Below the pieces are notes generated by a model, which was not told the origin of the DNA, did no database searches, and saw only the letters and a list, made by a program, of their open reading frames with translations. A stretch of 64,000 bases of DNA from Arhodomonas aquaeolei DSM 8974 (GTDB taxonomy: Bacteria > Pseudomonadota > Gammaproteobacteria > Nitrococcales > Nitrococcaceae), in assembly GCF_000374645.1 (NCBI RefSeq), contig NZ_KB894800.1:292589-356588 (forward strand), in the 5' to 3' direction. The position numbers were made by a program, and so were the translations under genes. Each line of letters opens with the position of its first letter. The stretch's first letter is position 1. This document shows, in pieces, positions 28,072 through 37,457 of this stretch.

Positions 28072-28865
28072 GGCATTGGGGCCGGCGTATCGGGCTACTC
28101 GCCCTGTTCCTCCTCGGTGCCCTGGTCACCACCGCCATCACCCTCCCCGCCCGGGTCGCCTGGTCCGTGGCGGGGGACATCGTGCCGGTACGTCTGCACG
28201 AACCGGAAGGCACGGTCTGGTCCGGCCGTGCCACGGGGCTAACCTACCGCGGCACCACCCTGCACGGCGTGGAGTGGCGGATTCACCCGGCAGCCCTGCT
28301 CGGCGGCCGGCTGGAGGCGACGCTCCGCGCCCGCGGCGACAACGGTGACCTCGCCGCGCAGCTCGCCGCCGCGCCCGGCGGCCGCGTCGAGGTCCGCGAC
28401 GCCCTCGCCCGCCTGGACGTGGACACCGTGCTCGACTGGGCCCGCCGCGGCGGCCTGGCCTTCACCGTGGACGGCATCCTCGACGCCACGCTGCGTCGCC
28501 TGGTGGTCGACGGGCGCCGGCCGGTCACCGCTGACGGGCGCCTGCGCTGGGAATCCGCGGCGCTGAACCTCGGCGAGCGCTACCCGCTTGGCACCCTCAC
28601 CCTCGACCTCGCACCCGGCGGGAACGGCGGCATCGACGCGACCCTGTCCGCCGAAGGCGGGGTGTTCGCGGTGGACGGCGAGGCGGACGTCGCCCCGGAC
28701 GGGACCTTCCGCGCCCGCATGGAGGTCACCCCGCGCCCCGGCCGCGAGGAGGCCGGACGCGCCCTCGCCCGCCGGCTGCGACTCGCCAACCCCGACGGCA
28801 CGACGGTGCTGGAGGCGAACGGCGGCCCCGCCGGCATAGAGGCCAGCCAGCACGCCGGCGGCTGA
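28068..28865 (+). CDS. gspN: Type II secretion protein GspN
   Basis: 265-aa accessory T2SS protein with one N-terminal membrane helix (about 6-30) and a periplasmic beta-rich domain. Typical segments are LPARVAWSV, LHEPEGTVWSGRATGLTY, LHGVEWRIHPAALLGGRLEA and RLRWESAALNLGERYPLG. GTG 28068 overlaps the gspM stop. It is the last gene of the operon; zapE converges on it with a 20-bp gap. Confidence 0.88.
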   Translation: MRHWGRRIGLLALFLLGALVTTAITLPARVAWSVAGDIVPVRLHEPEGTVWSGRATGLTYRGTTLHGVEWRIHPAALLGGRLEATLRARGDNGDLAAQLAAAPGGRVEVRDALARLDVDTVLDWARRGGLAFTVDGILDATLRRLVVDGRRPVTADGRLRWESAALNLGERYPLGTLTLDLAPGGNGGIDATLSAEGGVFAVDGEADVAPDGTFRARMEVTPRPGREEAGRALARRLRLANPDGTTVLEANGGPAGIEASQHAGG

Positions 28866-28885
28866 GCCGCCCGGGCCACCGGTGT

Positions 28886-30007
28886 CTAGGGCCGGTGAGG
28901 CAGGGCGAGGTAGCTGCGCGACTGCATCTCCGTGAGGCGGCTCGCGGTACGCTCGAACTCGAAGCCGAGCCGGTGCCCCTGGTAAAGGGCCTCCGGCTCG
29001 GCGGCGGCGGAGCAGATCAGCTTGACGGCGCGGTCGTAGAACTCGTCCACGAGGTTGATGAAGCGCCGGGCGTCATCCTCGGTGTCGCGGTCGAACACCG
29101 GGATGTCGGAGATCACTACCGTATGGAACTGGCGGGCGAGCTCGATGTAGTCGTTCTGGCTGCGCGGCCCCCGGCAGACCGCATCAAAGGCGAACCACAC
29201 GACCCCGTCCGCCAGGCGCCGCACCGGGATGTCCCGGCCCTCCACCTCCAGCACGGTCTCGTGGCTCACCTCCCCGCCCTCCGGACGGACGTGATCGAAA
29301 TCCTCGGTGAGCACCGCGTCCGCCTCGGCGTCCAGCGGGGTATGGTAGATCTCCGCCTGCTCGAGGAAGCGCAGGCGATAGTCCGTGTCGCCATCGACCG
29401 GGATGACCTCGGTGTGGCGCTCGAGCAGCTCGATCGCGGGGACGAAACGCTCCCGCTGCAGCCCGTCCCAGTAGAGCTCGTGGGGCGGGATGTTCGAGGT
29501 CGCCACCAGCGTGACCCCGCGCCGGAACAGCCCCTGGAGCAGCCCGGCTAGCAGCATGGCATCGGCGATATCGGAGACGAAGAACTCGTCGAAGCACAGC
29601 ACCCGGGTGTCCGCCGCCCACTCCGCGGCGATGATGTCCAGCGGGTCCTGGCGGTCGCTGAGCGTCCTCAGCCGGGTATGCACGGCGCGCATGAAGCGGT
29701 GGAAGTGCAACCGTCGCCGCGCCTCGAAGGGCAGGCTCTCGTAGAAGATATCCATCAGCCAGGTCTTGCCCCGGCCAACGCTGCCCCAGAGGTACACGCC
29801 GGTCTCCGGCTCCACGGTCTCCGGCGCGCCGCGCAGGCGCCGCCACAGCCCGCCGAGCCCCCCGCCGGCCGGCTCCGGCCGCGGGCCGGCGGCGCACAGC
29901 CGCTGGTAGAGCCCCTCGAGGGCATCCACCGCCCGGGCCTGGGCGGGATCGTGCACGAAATCGTCGCGTCGCAGCGCCTGCTCGTAGCGCGCGCGGGGAC
30001 TGCCCAT
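28886..30007 (-). CDS. zapE: Cell division protein ZapE (AFG1-like ATPase)
   Basis: 373-aa P-loop ATPase reported to modulate Z-ring stability in E. coli. Walker A is [16 protein letters not shown] (about 75-90) and Walker [18 protein letters not shown] (about 140-157), with [20 protein letters not shown] and the C-terminal FTASRL-like [13 protein letters not shown]. The frame extends 34 codons upstream, but ATG 30007 has a perfect AGGAGG Shine-Dalgarno and gives the normal N-terminus [12 protein letters not shown]. Stands alone, convergent with gspN. Confidence 0.93.
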   Translation of the reverse strand: MGSPRARYEQALRRDDFVHDPAQARAVDALEGLYQRLCAAGPRPEPAGGGLGGLWRRLRGAPETVEPETGVYLWGSVGRGKTWLMDIFYESLPFEARRRLHFHRFMRAVHTRLRTLSDRQDPLDIIAAEWAADTRVLCFDEFFVSDIADAMLLAGLLQGLFRRGVTLVATSNIPPHELYWDGLQRERFVPAIELLERHTEVIPVDGDTDYRLRFLEQAEIYHTPLDAEADAVLTEDFDHVRPEGGEVSHETVLEVEGRDIPVRRLADGVVWFAFDAVCRGPRSQNDYIELARQFHTVVISDIPVFDRDTEDDARRFINLVDEFYDRAVKLICSAAAEPEALYQGHRLGFEFERTASRLTEMQSRSYLALPHRP

Positions 30008-30126
30008 GCTGCCTCCTGGTTGGACGGATCCGGTCAACCGGCTTACCCGTGCCGGGACACGCCGGGCCAGGCCACGCACGCGTGGCACTCGCGTTGAGCG
30101 GATCGGCAAAAACGGCCGGGACGGGC

Positions 30127-30681
30127 TCAGGCGCTCAGGTCCAGGCGGCCACCAAGCCGCATGAGCTCGCCGCCGGTCATCGCTGCAACCTCGGCGTAGC
30201 GGCCGGTGGGACCCCCGCCCGCCGCTGCGCCGCCAGGCCTGTCGCGCTGCACGAGCGCGGCGTCGCCGCGGGCGAGCTCGGCGCGGGCCTCGTTCGCCCG
30301 CGCCGCGGCGGTGGCCGCGATACGGCGATCCGCCGCCGATGGTGTTGTCGGTGCGAGCGCCGCGTCGCGGACCTGCTGCATCTTCGCCAGGGTCTCGCCG
30401 GGGGAGCCCTCCCGGGAGAGATCCAGCGCCACCTCGCCACCGACGGCATAGCGCCGGCCCCCGGAACCGCGCCGGTAGTCGTAGCTGATGGCGCCGGCAT
30501 GCGCGCCGCCGGCGGCCTGGTGTGCCCGCTCGTGGGCACGAACCTCACGGTCCCGGGCGGCAAGCTCACGCGACCGGGCCGCCGCCTGAACGGCGGCCCG
30601 CTGACCGTTGCCGATGGATACTGCCGGTGGACCGATGGATGCCATGACCGTTAGCCGGCGCGCCTGCCCCGAGGGGTTCAT
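30127..30681 (-). CDS. Small SprA-related putative metalloprotease-like protein
   Basis: 184 aa. The core [13 protein letters not shown] contains HExxH (H50-E51-R-A-H54), followed by [20 protein letters not shown] and [19 protein letters not shown], the signature of the SprA-related family. No signal peptide or membrane helix is evident; the N-terminus ([20 protein letters not shown]) and C-terminus are helical and Ala-rich. Full-length relatives are usually longer, so this is a compact form. ATG 30681 lacks a strong Shine-Dalgarno; ATG 30645 is an alternative start. Zinc binding and proteolysis are unproven. Confidence 0.75.
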   Translation of the reverse strand: MNPSGQARRLTVMASIGPPAVSIGNGQRAAVQAAARSRELAARDREVRAHERAHQAAGGAHAGAISYDYRRGSGGRRYAVGGEVALDLSREGSPGETLAKMQQVRDAALAPTTPSAADRRIAATAAARANEARAELARGDAALVQRDRPGGAAAGGGPTGRYAEVAAMTGGELMRLGGRLDLSA

Positions 30682-30816
30682 TATTCACGCCGCCCGCCAA
30701 GAGGCAAGGGGCGGCGCATTGCCTGATTCCGCCAGTTCTCGTAATTTAACTTGTTTCGGGAACGCTCGTCCCCGAGCACTATCCGCTCACGCCGAGAAAG
30801 CCAGCGAGGAACAATC

Positions 30817-32511
30817 ATGGCCGACAACCGCCGAAGCCGAGTGATCACCCAGGGGGTGGCACGCACGCCCAACCGGGCGATGATGCGCGCCGTGGGCTTC
30901 ACCGACGAGGACTTCGACAAGCCCATCGTCGGCGTCGGTAACGCCCACTCCACCATCACCCCCTGCAACCTCGGTATCGGTGCCCAGGCCGAGCGCGCCG
31001 AGGCCGCGCTCAAGCGCGCCGGCGCGATGCCGGTGAAGTTCGGCACCATCACCATCTCCGACGGCATCTCCATGGGCACCGAGGGGATGAAATTCTCGCT
31101 GGTCTCCCGCGAGGTCATCGCCGACTCCATCGAGACCGTGTGCAACGGCCAGCGCCTGGACGGCATCCTCGCCACCGGCGGCTGCGACAAGAACATGCCC
31201 GGCGCCATGATAGCCCTGGCCCGGCTGAACATCCCCGGCATCTTCGTCTACGGCGGCACCATCAAGCCCGGCTACTACGAGGGCCGCACGCTCAACCTGG
31301 TGAGCGCCTTCGAGGCGGTGGGCCAGCATGCGGCGGGCAACATGTCCGACGAGGAGCTCAACGCCATCGAGAGGAACGCCTGCCCGGGCGCCGGCTCCTG
31401 CGGCGGGATGTACACGGCCAACACGATGTCGTCGGCGTTCGAGGCGATGGGCATGAGCCTGCCGGGTTCCTCCACGGTCGCCGCCGAGGACGACGAGGCC
31501 CGCGAGGTGGCCGAGCGCGCCGGCGAAGTGCTGGTCGACGCGATCCGCCACCAGCGCCTGCCCCGCGACATCATGACGCGCAAGGCCTTCGAGAACGCCT
31601 TCACCCTGGTGATGGCGGTGGGCGGCTCCACCAACGCGGTGCTCCATCTGCTCGCGATCGCCCAGGCCGCCGAGGTGGACATCTCCATCGACGACGTCGA
31701 GCGCATCCGCCAGCGCGTGCCGGTACTCTGCGACCTCAAGCCCTCCGGCACGTACTTGGCGACGGAGTTCCACGCCGTCGGCGGCACCCCGCAGGTGCTC
31801 AAGATCCTCCTCGCCAACGGCCTGCTCCACGGCGACTGCCTGACCATCACCGGCGAGCCACTGGCGGACCTGCTCGCCGACGTGCCCGAGCAGCCCCCGG
31901 CGGAGCAGTCCATCATCCACCCCTTCGACAACCCGATCTACGAGCACGGCCACCTCGCCATCCTCCGCGGCAACCTCGCCGAGGAGGGCGCGGTGGCCAA
32001 GGTCACCGGCATCAAGAAGCGCCGCATCAGCGGCCCGGCGCGGGTGTTCGACTCCGAGGAGGAGGCCATGGAGGCCATCCTCGCGGACCGGATCCAGGCA
32101 GGCGACGTGCTGGTGATCCGCTACGAGGGGCCGAAGGGCGGCCCCGGCATGCGCGAGATGCTCGCCCCGACCTCGGCGATCATCGGCCGCGGGCTCGGGG
32201 ATTCGGTGGGCCTGATCACGGACGGGCGTTTCTCCGGCGGGACCTACGGCATGGTGGTCGGCCACGTGGCGCCGGAGGCCGCGGTGGGCGGCACCATCGC
32301 CCTCGTCGAGGAGGGCGACACGGTCACCATCGACGCCGACCGGAACCTGCTCTCGCTGGACGTCGACGAGGCGAGCCTGGCCCGCCGCCGCGAGGCGTGG
32401 CAGCCGCGCCCGCCGAACTACCGCCGCGGCGTTCTTGGCAAGTACGCGAAGCTCGTGAGCTCCGCGTGCTACGGCGCGGTCACCGACCGGGACCTCTTCC
32501 CGGAGGGGTGA
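30817..32511 (+). CDS. ilvD: Dihydroxy-acid dehydratase
   Basis: 564-aa iron-sulfur enzyme for the third common step of isoleucine/valine synthesis. Cluster ligand regions are [21 protein letters not shown] and [31 protein letters not shown] and length suggest the shorter, [2Fe-2S]-type group rather than E. coli-type IlvD (616 aa), an inference. The frame is open 22 codons upstream, but ATG 30817 has a GAGGA Shine-Dalgarno. A weak promoter (TTGCCT at 30720, 17-bp spacer, TAATTT at 30743) lies upstream. A strong hairpin follows the gene. Confidence 0.96.
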   Translation: MADNRRSRVITQGVARTPNRAMMRAVGFTDEDFDKPIVGVGNAHSTITPCNLGIGAQAERAEAALKRAGAMPVKFGTITISDGISMGTEGMKFSLVSREVIADSIETVCNGQRLDGILATGGCDKNMPGAMIALARLNIPGIFVYGGTIKPGYYEGRTLNLVSAFEAVGQHAAGNMSDEELNAIERNACPGAGSCGGMYTANTMSSAFEAMGMSLPGSSTVAAEDDEAREVAERAGEVLVDAIRHQRLPRDIMTRKAFENAFTLVMAVGGSTNAVLHLLAIAQAAEVDISIDDVERIRQRVPVLCDLKPSGTYLATEFHAVGGTPQVLKILLANGLLHGDCLTITGEPLADLLADVPEQPPAEQSIIHPFDNPIYEHGHLAILRGNLAEEGAVAKVTGIKKRRISGPARVFDSEEEAMEAILADRIQAGDVLVIRYEGPKGGPGMREMLAPTSAIIGRGLGDSVGLITDGRFSGGTYGMVVGHVAPEAAVGGTIALVEEGDTVTIDADRNLLSLDVDEASLARRREAWQPRPPNYRRGVLGKYAKLVSSACYGAVTDRDLFPEG

Positions 32512-32517
32512 TCAGCC

Positions 32518-32547
32518 GCCCGCCGGCCCGGTCCCGGGCCGGCGGGC
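32518..32547. terminator. Bidirectional hairpin between convergent ilvD and sco
   Basis: Perfect 13-bp GC stem (GCCCGCCGGCCCG with CGGGCCGGCGGGC) and GTCC loop, filling the 36-bp gap between the two stop codons. Neither strand has a U-tract, so it may act as a transcription block or 3'-end stabiliser. Confidence 0.55.
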
Positions 32548-33135
32548 TCAGCCGGACTCGATGATCCGGCGCAGGTCCGCGAGCACCGCCTCCACCGGGT
32601 CGCTGTCGCGCACCAGCAACCGCGCCTCGCCCGCGCGGTTGAACACGAACACCGCACCGCTGTGGGAGACCACGTAGTTGCCGTTTTCGTCCGGCTCACC
32701 GTAGCCGTAGGTGACGCGGTAGCGCTTGTTCAGCGCCTTGAGCTGGTCCTGGGTCCCGGTCAGGCCGATGAAGTCCTTGCCGAAGGCGCTGGTGTAGGCG
32801 CGCAGCCGCTCCGGCGTGTCCCGCCGCGGGTCCACGCTCACGAACAGCACCTGCACGTCCCGGCGGGCGTCCTCGTCGAGCTTGCCAAGGATGCGGCTCA
32901 GCCGCGCGAGGGTGACGGGGCAGACGTCCGGGCAGAACGTGTAACCGAAGAACAGCAGCGTCACCTTGCCGCGATAGTCCTCGGCGGTGACCGACTGGCC
33001 GTTCTCGTTGGTCAGGTTGAAGGCGAGCTCCGGCATCATCCCGGAGATATCCTTGGTGCGCCAGTCACCGCTTGTGCAGGCCACCAGCAGCAGGGCCAGC
33101 ATCGCCGTCACCGCGGCCGTTCGCATCTCTCGCAT
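32548..33135 (-). CDS. SCO1/SenC copper chaperone lipoprotein
   Basis: 195-aa periplasm-facing lipoprotein that delivers copper to the CuA site of cytochrome oxidase. Signal MREMRTAAVTAMLALLLVAC places lipidated C20. The thioredoxin-like fold has the copper motif FCPDVCPVTL (C68, C72), with the copper-ligand His in VVSHSGAVFVF. An earlier in-frame ATG at 33153 is possible, but 33135 gives a clean lipoprotein signal with a GAGG Shine-Dalgarno. It follows ctaG by 28 bp and is probably co-transcribed. Confidence 0.92.
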   Translation of the reverse strand: MREMRTAAVTAMLALLLVACTSGDWRTKDISGMMPELAFNLTNENGQSVTAEDYRGKVTLLFFGYTFCPDVCPVTLARLSRILGKLDEDARRDVQVLFVSVDPRRDTPERLRAYTSAFGKDFIGLTGTQDQLKALNKRYRVTYGYGEPDENGNYVVSHSGAVFVFNRAGEARLLVRDSDPVEAVLADLRRIIESG

Positions 33136-33163
33136 GGGTCGAACCTCGATCATTTTCCCGTAA

Positions 33164-34033
33164 TCAGGTGGACGCCGCGGACGCCGGTGCGGTTCGCGCC
33201 CGGCGGCCTTCGGCGCCGCGCTCGTGGCGATGCCAGAAGGCAAGGACGATGACCACACCGAGCACGCTCATCATCGCCGAGGGGATCCAGGTGAGCGCCC
33301 CGCCGATGGTCTGGTCCGTGGAGGCACTGATGGGCCAGGGCCGCCCGCAGACGTCGTAGATCTGGTAGATGTCGCTGTCGGCGAAGACGATGTACGCCCC
33401 GAGCACGATCTGGGGGAACGCCACCGCCGCCAGCATCAGGCAGCGCTTGCCGAAGCCGACGCTGTAGTGCCCCGGCCCCGGCGCCCGCGGGTCCAGCGCC
33501 AGCCACCAGAATAGGATGCCGTCGATGGCCATGCTCCAGTTCATCAGCGCGTAGAGATCGCGGCTGAGCATGGCGTCGAAGTGGATCGAGGGGATCAGCC
33601 AGAAGTAGATCAGGCCAACGAACAGCAGCGCCGCCACCGGCGGGAACTGCAGCGTACGATAGACCCACTGCACGGGCCGCGCCCGCCACAGCGGCCGGAT
33701 CACCCGCTCGCGCAACCCGGCCGGCATACCCGCGGCGAGCACCGGCAGCGGATTGGCCAGCGCGATGAGCACCGCCGCCACATGATGGAGCACCAGGTGC
33801 TGGAGGCGGTGGATGAAGAAGACGTACTGCGCGTAGTAGTCGTAGCGGGTCTGGGTGACCGCGTACATCAGCGCCAGGCCGAGCAGGAAGGCCGCCACGC
33901 GCCAACCCCCGGGCCGGGTCCCGGCGGCGAGCCCACGCAGGAACAGGACCAGCGCCCCGCCCACCACCAGGGTGACCAGGGGCTGCCATTCGTAGGGTGC
34001 CAGTGCACCCAGGATTTCCGGGAATGAAGCCAT
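33164..34033 (-). CDS. Cytochrome c oxidase assembly protein, caa3-type CtaG
   Basis: 289-aa membrane protein with about seven hydrophobic helices. HRLQHLVLHHVAAVLIALANP (positions about 75-95) and the later MNWSMAIDGILFWW segment match the caa3_CtaG family, which is different from Cox11-type CtaG. With Sco just downstream it should serve copper insertion into a haem-copper oxidase. The oxidase structural genes are not in the window. The C-terminal tail is short, basic and Ala-rich. Confidence 0.85.
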   Translation of the reverse strand: MASFPEILGALAPYEWQPLVTLVVGGALVLFLRGLAAGTRPGGWRVAAFLLGLALMYAVTQTRYDYYAQYVFFIHRLQHLVLHHVAAVLIALANPLPVLAAGMPAGLRERVIRPLWRARPVQWVYRTLQFPPVAALLFVGLIYFWLIPSIHFDAMLSRDLYALMNWSMAIDGILFWWLALDPRAPGPGHYSVGFGKRCLMLAAVAFPQIVLGAYIVFADSDIYQIYDVCGRPWPISASTDQTIGGALTWIPSAMMSVLGVVIVLAFWHRHERGAEGRRARTAPASAAST

Positions 34034-34151
34034 TACGGGCGCCGATCACCGAAAGAAGCGGTGATGATAGCACCCGGGTCGGTTAAGGATCAGCCGCGAC
34101 GAGCCGGCCCCCACGGGACCGGCACGCCCGGGCAAAGACGGCTGCCGCCGC

Positions 34152-34787
34152 TTACTTGTTCGGCTGCGGGGTCAGCCGGAGGTAGGGGCGCAGTTCCTTC
34201 CAGCCCTTGGGGAAACGCTGCTTCGCGTCCTCGTTGGAGATCGTCGGGACGATGACGCAGTCCTCGCCGTCCACCCAGTCCACCGGGGTTGCCACACCGT
34301 AGTTGTCGGTAAGCTGCAGGGAATCGATCACCCGCAGGATCTCGCCGAAGTTACGGCCCGTGGACGCCGGGTAGGTAATGGTCGCGCGGATCTTGTGGTT
34401 CGGATCGATGATGAACACCGAACGCACGGTCGCCGAGGCGTCCGCGTTGGGGTGGATCATGTCGTAGAGCTCGGAGACCTTGCGGTCCTCGTCCGCGATG
34501 ATCGGGAAGTTGACCTGGGTACTCTGGGTCTCGTTGATGTCGTCGATCCACTTCTTGTGATCGTCGACGGAGTCCACCGACAGCGCGATCGCCTTGACGC
34601 CACGCTTGTCGAACTCCTCCTTGAGCTTGGCGGTGCGGCCGAGCTCGGTGGTGCACACCGGGGTGAAGTCCGCGGGATGGCTGTAGAGCACCACCCAGCT
34701 ACCGGCGCCCCACTCGTGGAAGTTGATCGTCCCCTCGGACGTGGCTGCGGTGAAATCGGGGGCGGTGTCGCCGATGCGAAGTGCCAT
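34152..34787 (-). CDS. 1-Cys (Prx6-type) peroxiredoxin
   Basis: 211-aa thiol peroxidase reducing H2O2 and organic peroxides. HPADFTPVCTTELGRTAKL carries the peroxidatic C45 with T42. ALSVDSVDDHKKWIDDI, PIIADEDRKVSELYDMIHP and DPNHKIRATITYPASTGRN are Prx6-class signatures. A second Cys near residue 182 (DGEDCVIVP) could act as a resolving residue. ATG 34787 has a perfect AAGGAGGT Shine-Dalgarno. Upstream is an AT-rich patch (about 34855-34890) with TATATT on the minus strand as a possible -10. Confidence 0.94.
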   Translation of the reverse strand: MALRIGDTAPDFTAATSEGTINFHEWGAGSWVVLYSHPADFTPVCTTELGRTAKLKEEFDKRGVKAIALSVDSVDDHKKWIDDINETQSTQVNFPIIADEDRKVSELYDMIHPNADASATVRSVFIIDPNHKIRATITYPASTGRNFGEILRVIDSLQLTDNYGVATPVDWVDGEDCVIVPTISNEDAKQRFPKGWKELRPYLRLTPQPNK

Positions 34788-34888
34788 GTCGACCTCCTTG
34801 GATGTGTCCCTGTGACGTCGTTCGTGAATAAACCACTGCGACTCTAGCAGCGGCTGGAATATAACAAAAAAGAATAATTGGTTTTAGG

Positions 34889-35209
34889 CTAACCGCTATC
34901 GGAAATATCCGTCATCCGCCCGCCCAGCCGCTGCGCGGCACCGGTGGTGAAAACCACGGCATGAACGGTGGCCCGGTAGACGTCGCCCCCGGCGCGCAGC
35001 TGCTCGATCCACTCGCCGTGCTCGGCGGCGTCCAGGTGCCGGAAGTCCCGCCCCTCGGTCAGCGCCCCCTCACGGCGCAGCGCCTTGAAGGCGCGGAAGG
35101 CCGTGCCCTTGGGCCGGGCGAACCACTCGTCGATCTGCCGCAGCGTGTGCATCGTCTCCCCGGCTACGGCCACCGAGGCCCCCGGTGCCTGCGTTCGCGG
35201 TTGCTGCAT
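34889..35209 (-). CDS. Small conserved-looking protein of unknown function
   Basis: 106 aa from ATG 35209, which has a GAGGGA Shine-Dalgarno. The central part (MHTLRQIDEWFARPKGTAFR, about 20-39, then AFKALRREGALTEGRDFRHLDA) looks like a helix-turn-helix-type fold followed by a short beta region (YRATVHAVVFTTGAAQRL). I do not recognise a named family. It is divergent from sohB with overlapping upstream regions. A DNA-binding role is only a guess from the basic helix pair. Confidence 0.6.
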   Translation of the reverse strand: MQQPRTQAPGASVAVAGETMHTLRQIDEWFARPKGTAFRAFKALRREGALTEGRDFRHLDAAEHGEWIEQLRAGGDVYRATVHAVVFTTGAAQRLGGRMTDISDSG

Positions 35210-35277
35210 GAGGTCCCTCGCGCCCCGTATACTGCCGGCTACGATGGGGGCGGAACGACACCGGTACAAGGGGAACT

Positions 35278-36264
35278 ATGGCCGTTTTTCAGGACTATGC
35301 CCTGTTTCTCGCCGAGCTGGCGACGATCGTGATCGCCATCGTGGCGGTGATCGTGATCGCCATGCGCGGCCGTGGCGGACGCGGCGAGCGCGACAGCCTA
35401 CGGGTGCGCCGCCTCAACGAGCGCTACGAGGAAATGCGCCGCGGCATCGAGCGGGTCCTTGCCCCCTCGCGCAAGGCCCGCCGGCGGCTGCGCCGTGAGG
35501 GCCGGCGCCAGCGTCGGCGTGGCGGTGGCGACGGTGAGGCCCGGCTTCCGCGGGTGTTCGTGCTCGACTTCGAGGGCGACATCCGCGCGAGCGCCGTGGA
35601 GAGCCTGCGCGAGGAGGTCAGCGCGGTGCTGCGCACCGCTCGCTCGGACGACGAGGTCGTCGTGCGCTTGGAAAGCGGCGGGGGCATGGTGCCGAGTTAC
35701 GGCCTAGCCGCCTCCCAGCTCGCCCGCCTGCGCGAGAACGGCGTACGCCTGACCGTTTGCGTGGACCGCATCGCCGCCAGCGGCGGCTACCTGATGGCGG
35801 CGGTGGCCGATCACATCGTCGCCGCCCCGTTCGCCATCGTGGGCTCCATCGGCGTGGTCGCCCAGCTTCCCAACCTCCACCGCCTGCTCAAGCGCCACGA
35901 CGTCGACTACGAGCTGCACACCGCCGGCGAGTACAAGCGGACCCTGAGCGTGTTCGGGGAGAACACGGACGCCGGCCGTGCGAAGTTCCGCGAGGAGCTG
36001 GACGCGGTGCACGGGCTGTTCAAGCAACACATCGCCCGCTACCGCCCGGGCCTGGACATTGCCCGGGTGGCCACCGGCGAGTACTGGCTCGGCAGCCAGG
36101 CGCGGGAGCTGGGGCTCGTGGACGCCGTGGGCACCAGCGACGACCTGCTGCTCGAGCGCGCCGAGCGCATGGAACTCATCGAGCTCACCTGGCAGCGCCG
36201 CGAGCCGCTGACCCGGCGGCTTTCGCTGGTCCTCGAGTCGGCCCTGGCGCGGCTGCGCGCCTGA
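35278..36264 (+). CDS. sohB: SohB-type S49 membrane peptidase
   Basis: 328-aa signal-peptide-peptidase-family serine protease anchored by one N-terminal helix (about 8-29), catalytic domain in the periplasm. Catalytic dyad: S168 in RIAASGGYLMAAVAD and K220 in AGEYKRTLSVFGENTD. A highly basic stretch (about 60-82) follows the membrane helix. ATG 35278 follows an AAGGGGAA Shine-Dalgarno. TATACT at 35228-35233 is a good -10, though the -35 is poor. E. coli SohB is slightly longer (349 aa). Confidence 0.93.
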   Translation: MAVFQDYALFLAELATIVIAIVAVIVIAMRGRGGRGERDSLRVRRLNERYEEMRRGIERVLAPSRKARRRLRREGRRQRRRGGGDGEARLPRVFVLDFEGDIRASAVESLREEVSAVLRTARSDDEVVVRLESGGGMVPSYGLAASQLARLRENGVRLTVCVDRIAASGGYLMAAVADHIVAAPFAIVGSIGVVAQLPNLHRLLKRHDVDYELHTAGEYKRTLSVFGENTDAGRAKFREELDAVHGLFKQHIARYRPGLDIARVATGEYWLGSQARELGLVDAVGTSDDLLLERAERMELIELTWQRREPLTRRLSLVLESALARLRA

Positions 36265-36268
36265 GCCC

Positions 36269-36496
36269 TCACCCCGGCGTCAGCCGGCGCAGGGCGACGA
36301 AGCGCCCGTCGTCGCCGTAGGCGAGCTCGAAGCGCCCGTGGATGCCGTCGTGGGTGGCGTGCCGGTGCAGCACGCTTGCCGGGAAACGCACCCGGCGCCC
36401 GTCCTCGGCACGGGCCACGACGTCGCGCGCCTCGCCGCGGTAATAGCTCAGCCACTCCGAGCGCGAGATGGCGAGACGCAGGGTCAGCACCGGCAT
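36269..36496 (-). CDS. DUF2835 family small protein
   Basis: 75 aa; ISRSEWLSYYRGEARDVVA and GRRVRFPASVLHRHATHDGI are the DUF2835 pattern, a small gammaproteobacterial protein of unknown function. ATG 36496 has a GGAGGAG Shine-Dalgarno. It starts 2 bp after the DMT transporter stop on the same strand, so it is translated from the same transcript. It converges on sohB with a 4-bp gap. Confidence 0.82.
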   Translation of the reverse strand: MPVLTLRLAISRSEWLSYYRGEARDVVARAEDGRRVRFPASVLHRHATHDGIHGRFELAYGDDGRFVALRRLTPG

Positions 36497-36498
36497 CC

Positions 36499-37410
36499 TC
36501 ACTCCTCCCCGGCACGGGCCCGCGCGGGCAGCCCGACGGTCTCGGCAACCGCCACCGTCAGCACCAGGGCCGCGCCGACCACCGCGAGCGGCGGGGGCAC
36601 CTCGCCGAGCACCAGCGCGGCGGCGGTGATCCCGTAGACCGGCTGGAGGCAGGAGATCATGCCCGCGCTCTTGGCCGGGAGATCGCGCATGCTCGCCACG
36701 AACAGGCTGTGGGCGCAGGCGGTGAACACCGCACCAAGCAGCACCAGCAGCCCGGCGTCGCTGGTCGATGCCGGCGGCCGGACGAACGCCGCCAGGCACA
36801 GGCAGATCACCACCAGCTGCCACGCCATGGTCAGGGTGCCCGGGTAGTGGGTGAGGTAGTGGCGGTGCAGCACGTTACGCAGCGCGAACAGCAGCGCCGA
36901 TAACAATCCCCAGAGGGCCCCCGCGAGCTGGCCCGAGCCCAGCGAGAAATCCGGCACCACCAGCGCCACGCCGGCAAGGGCGAGCACCGCGAGGACCAGG
37001 TCCCGCGGCTGCCAGCCGCCCCCGTGGAACAGCGGCTCGATGAGCACGGCCATCACCGGCCAGGTGAACATAGAGACCACGGCCACCGCCACGGTGGCGA
37101 CCTGAATGGCATGGAAGTACGCACTCCAGTGCACCGCCATGATCACGCCCAGCACCACGACAAGGAGGCGATCGCGGCCGGAGGCCAGCCGCCAGCCGCC
37201 CTCGCGGCGCGCGGCCAGCCAGGCAAGGAGGACGAGCGCGCCGACGAACGCGCGCCAAGCGATGATGCTCACGGCGTCCAGGTCGACGAGCTTGGCGAAC
37301 AGCGGCACCAGGCCCAGGAGCAGAACGGAGACGTTGACCTGCACCAGGCCGCGCGCAGGGGATAACACGGGGAACGACTCCGGCTCGGGTGGGTGTCGGG
37401 ACAACGGCAT
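36499..37410 (-). CDS. DMT-superfamily transporter (EamA family)
   Basis: 303-aa inner-membrane protein with about ten hydrophobic helices in two EamA repeats (about 25-150 and 160-295). It shows WRAFVGALVLLAWLAA in repeat 1 and SCLQPVYGITAAALVLGE in repeat 2, the typical end-of-repeat Pro/Glu pattern. It probably exports a small metabolite; the substrate cannot be told from sequence. ATG 37410 gives a 22-residue Pro-rich lead before the first helix; a later start is possible. Confidence 0.87.
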   Translation of the reverse strand: MPLSRHPPEPESFPVLSPARGLVQVNVSVLLLGLVPLFAKLVDLDAVSIIAWRAFVGALVLLAWLAARREGGWRLASGRDRLLVVVLGVIMAVHWSAYFHAIQVATVAVAVVSMFTWPVMAVLIEPLFHGGGWQPRDLVLAVLALAGVALVVPDFSLGSGQLAGALWGLLSALLFALRNVLHRHYLTHYPGTLTMAWQLVVICLCLAAFVRPPASTSDAGLLVLLGAVFTACAHSLFVASMRDLPAKSAGMISCLQPVYGITAAALVLGEVPPPLAVVGAALVLTVAVAETVGLPARARAGEE

Positions 37411-37457
37411 CCCTGCCGCGGGCCGCGGGCGGGGCGGACCCCGCCCGCCATCAGGCG

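Noticed and set aside
30787-32265. 492-codon open frame antisense to ilvD
   Set aside because: His/Val/Gly-rich low-complexity translation, with ilvD fully conserved on the other strand.
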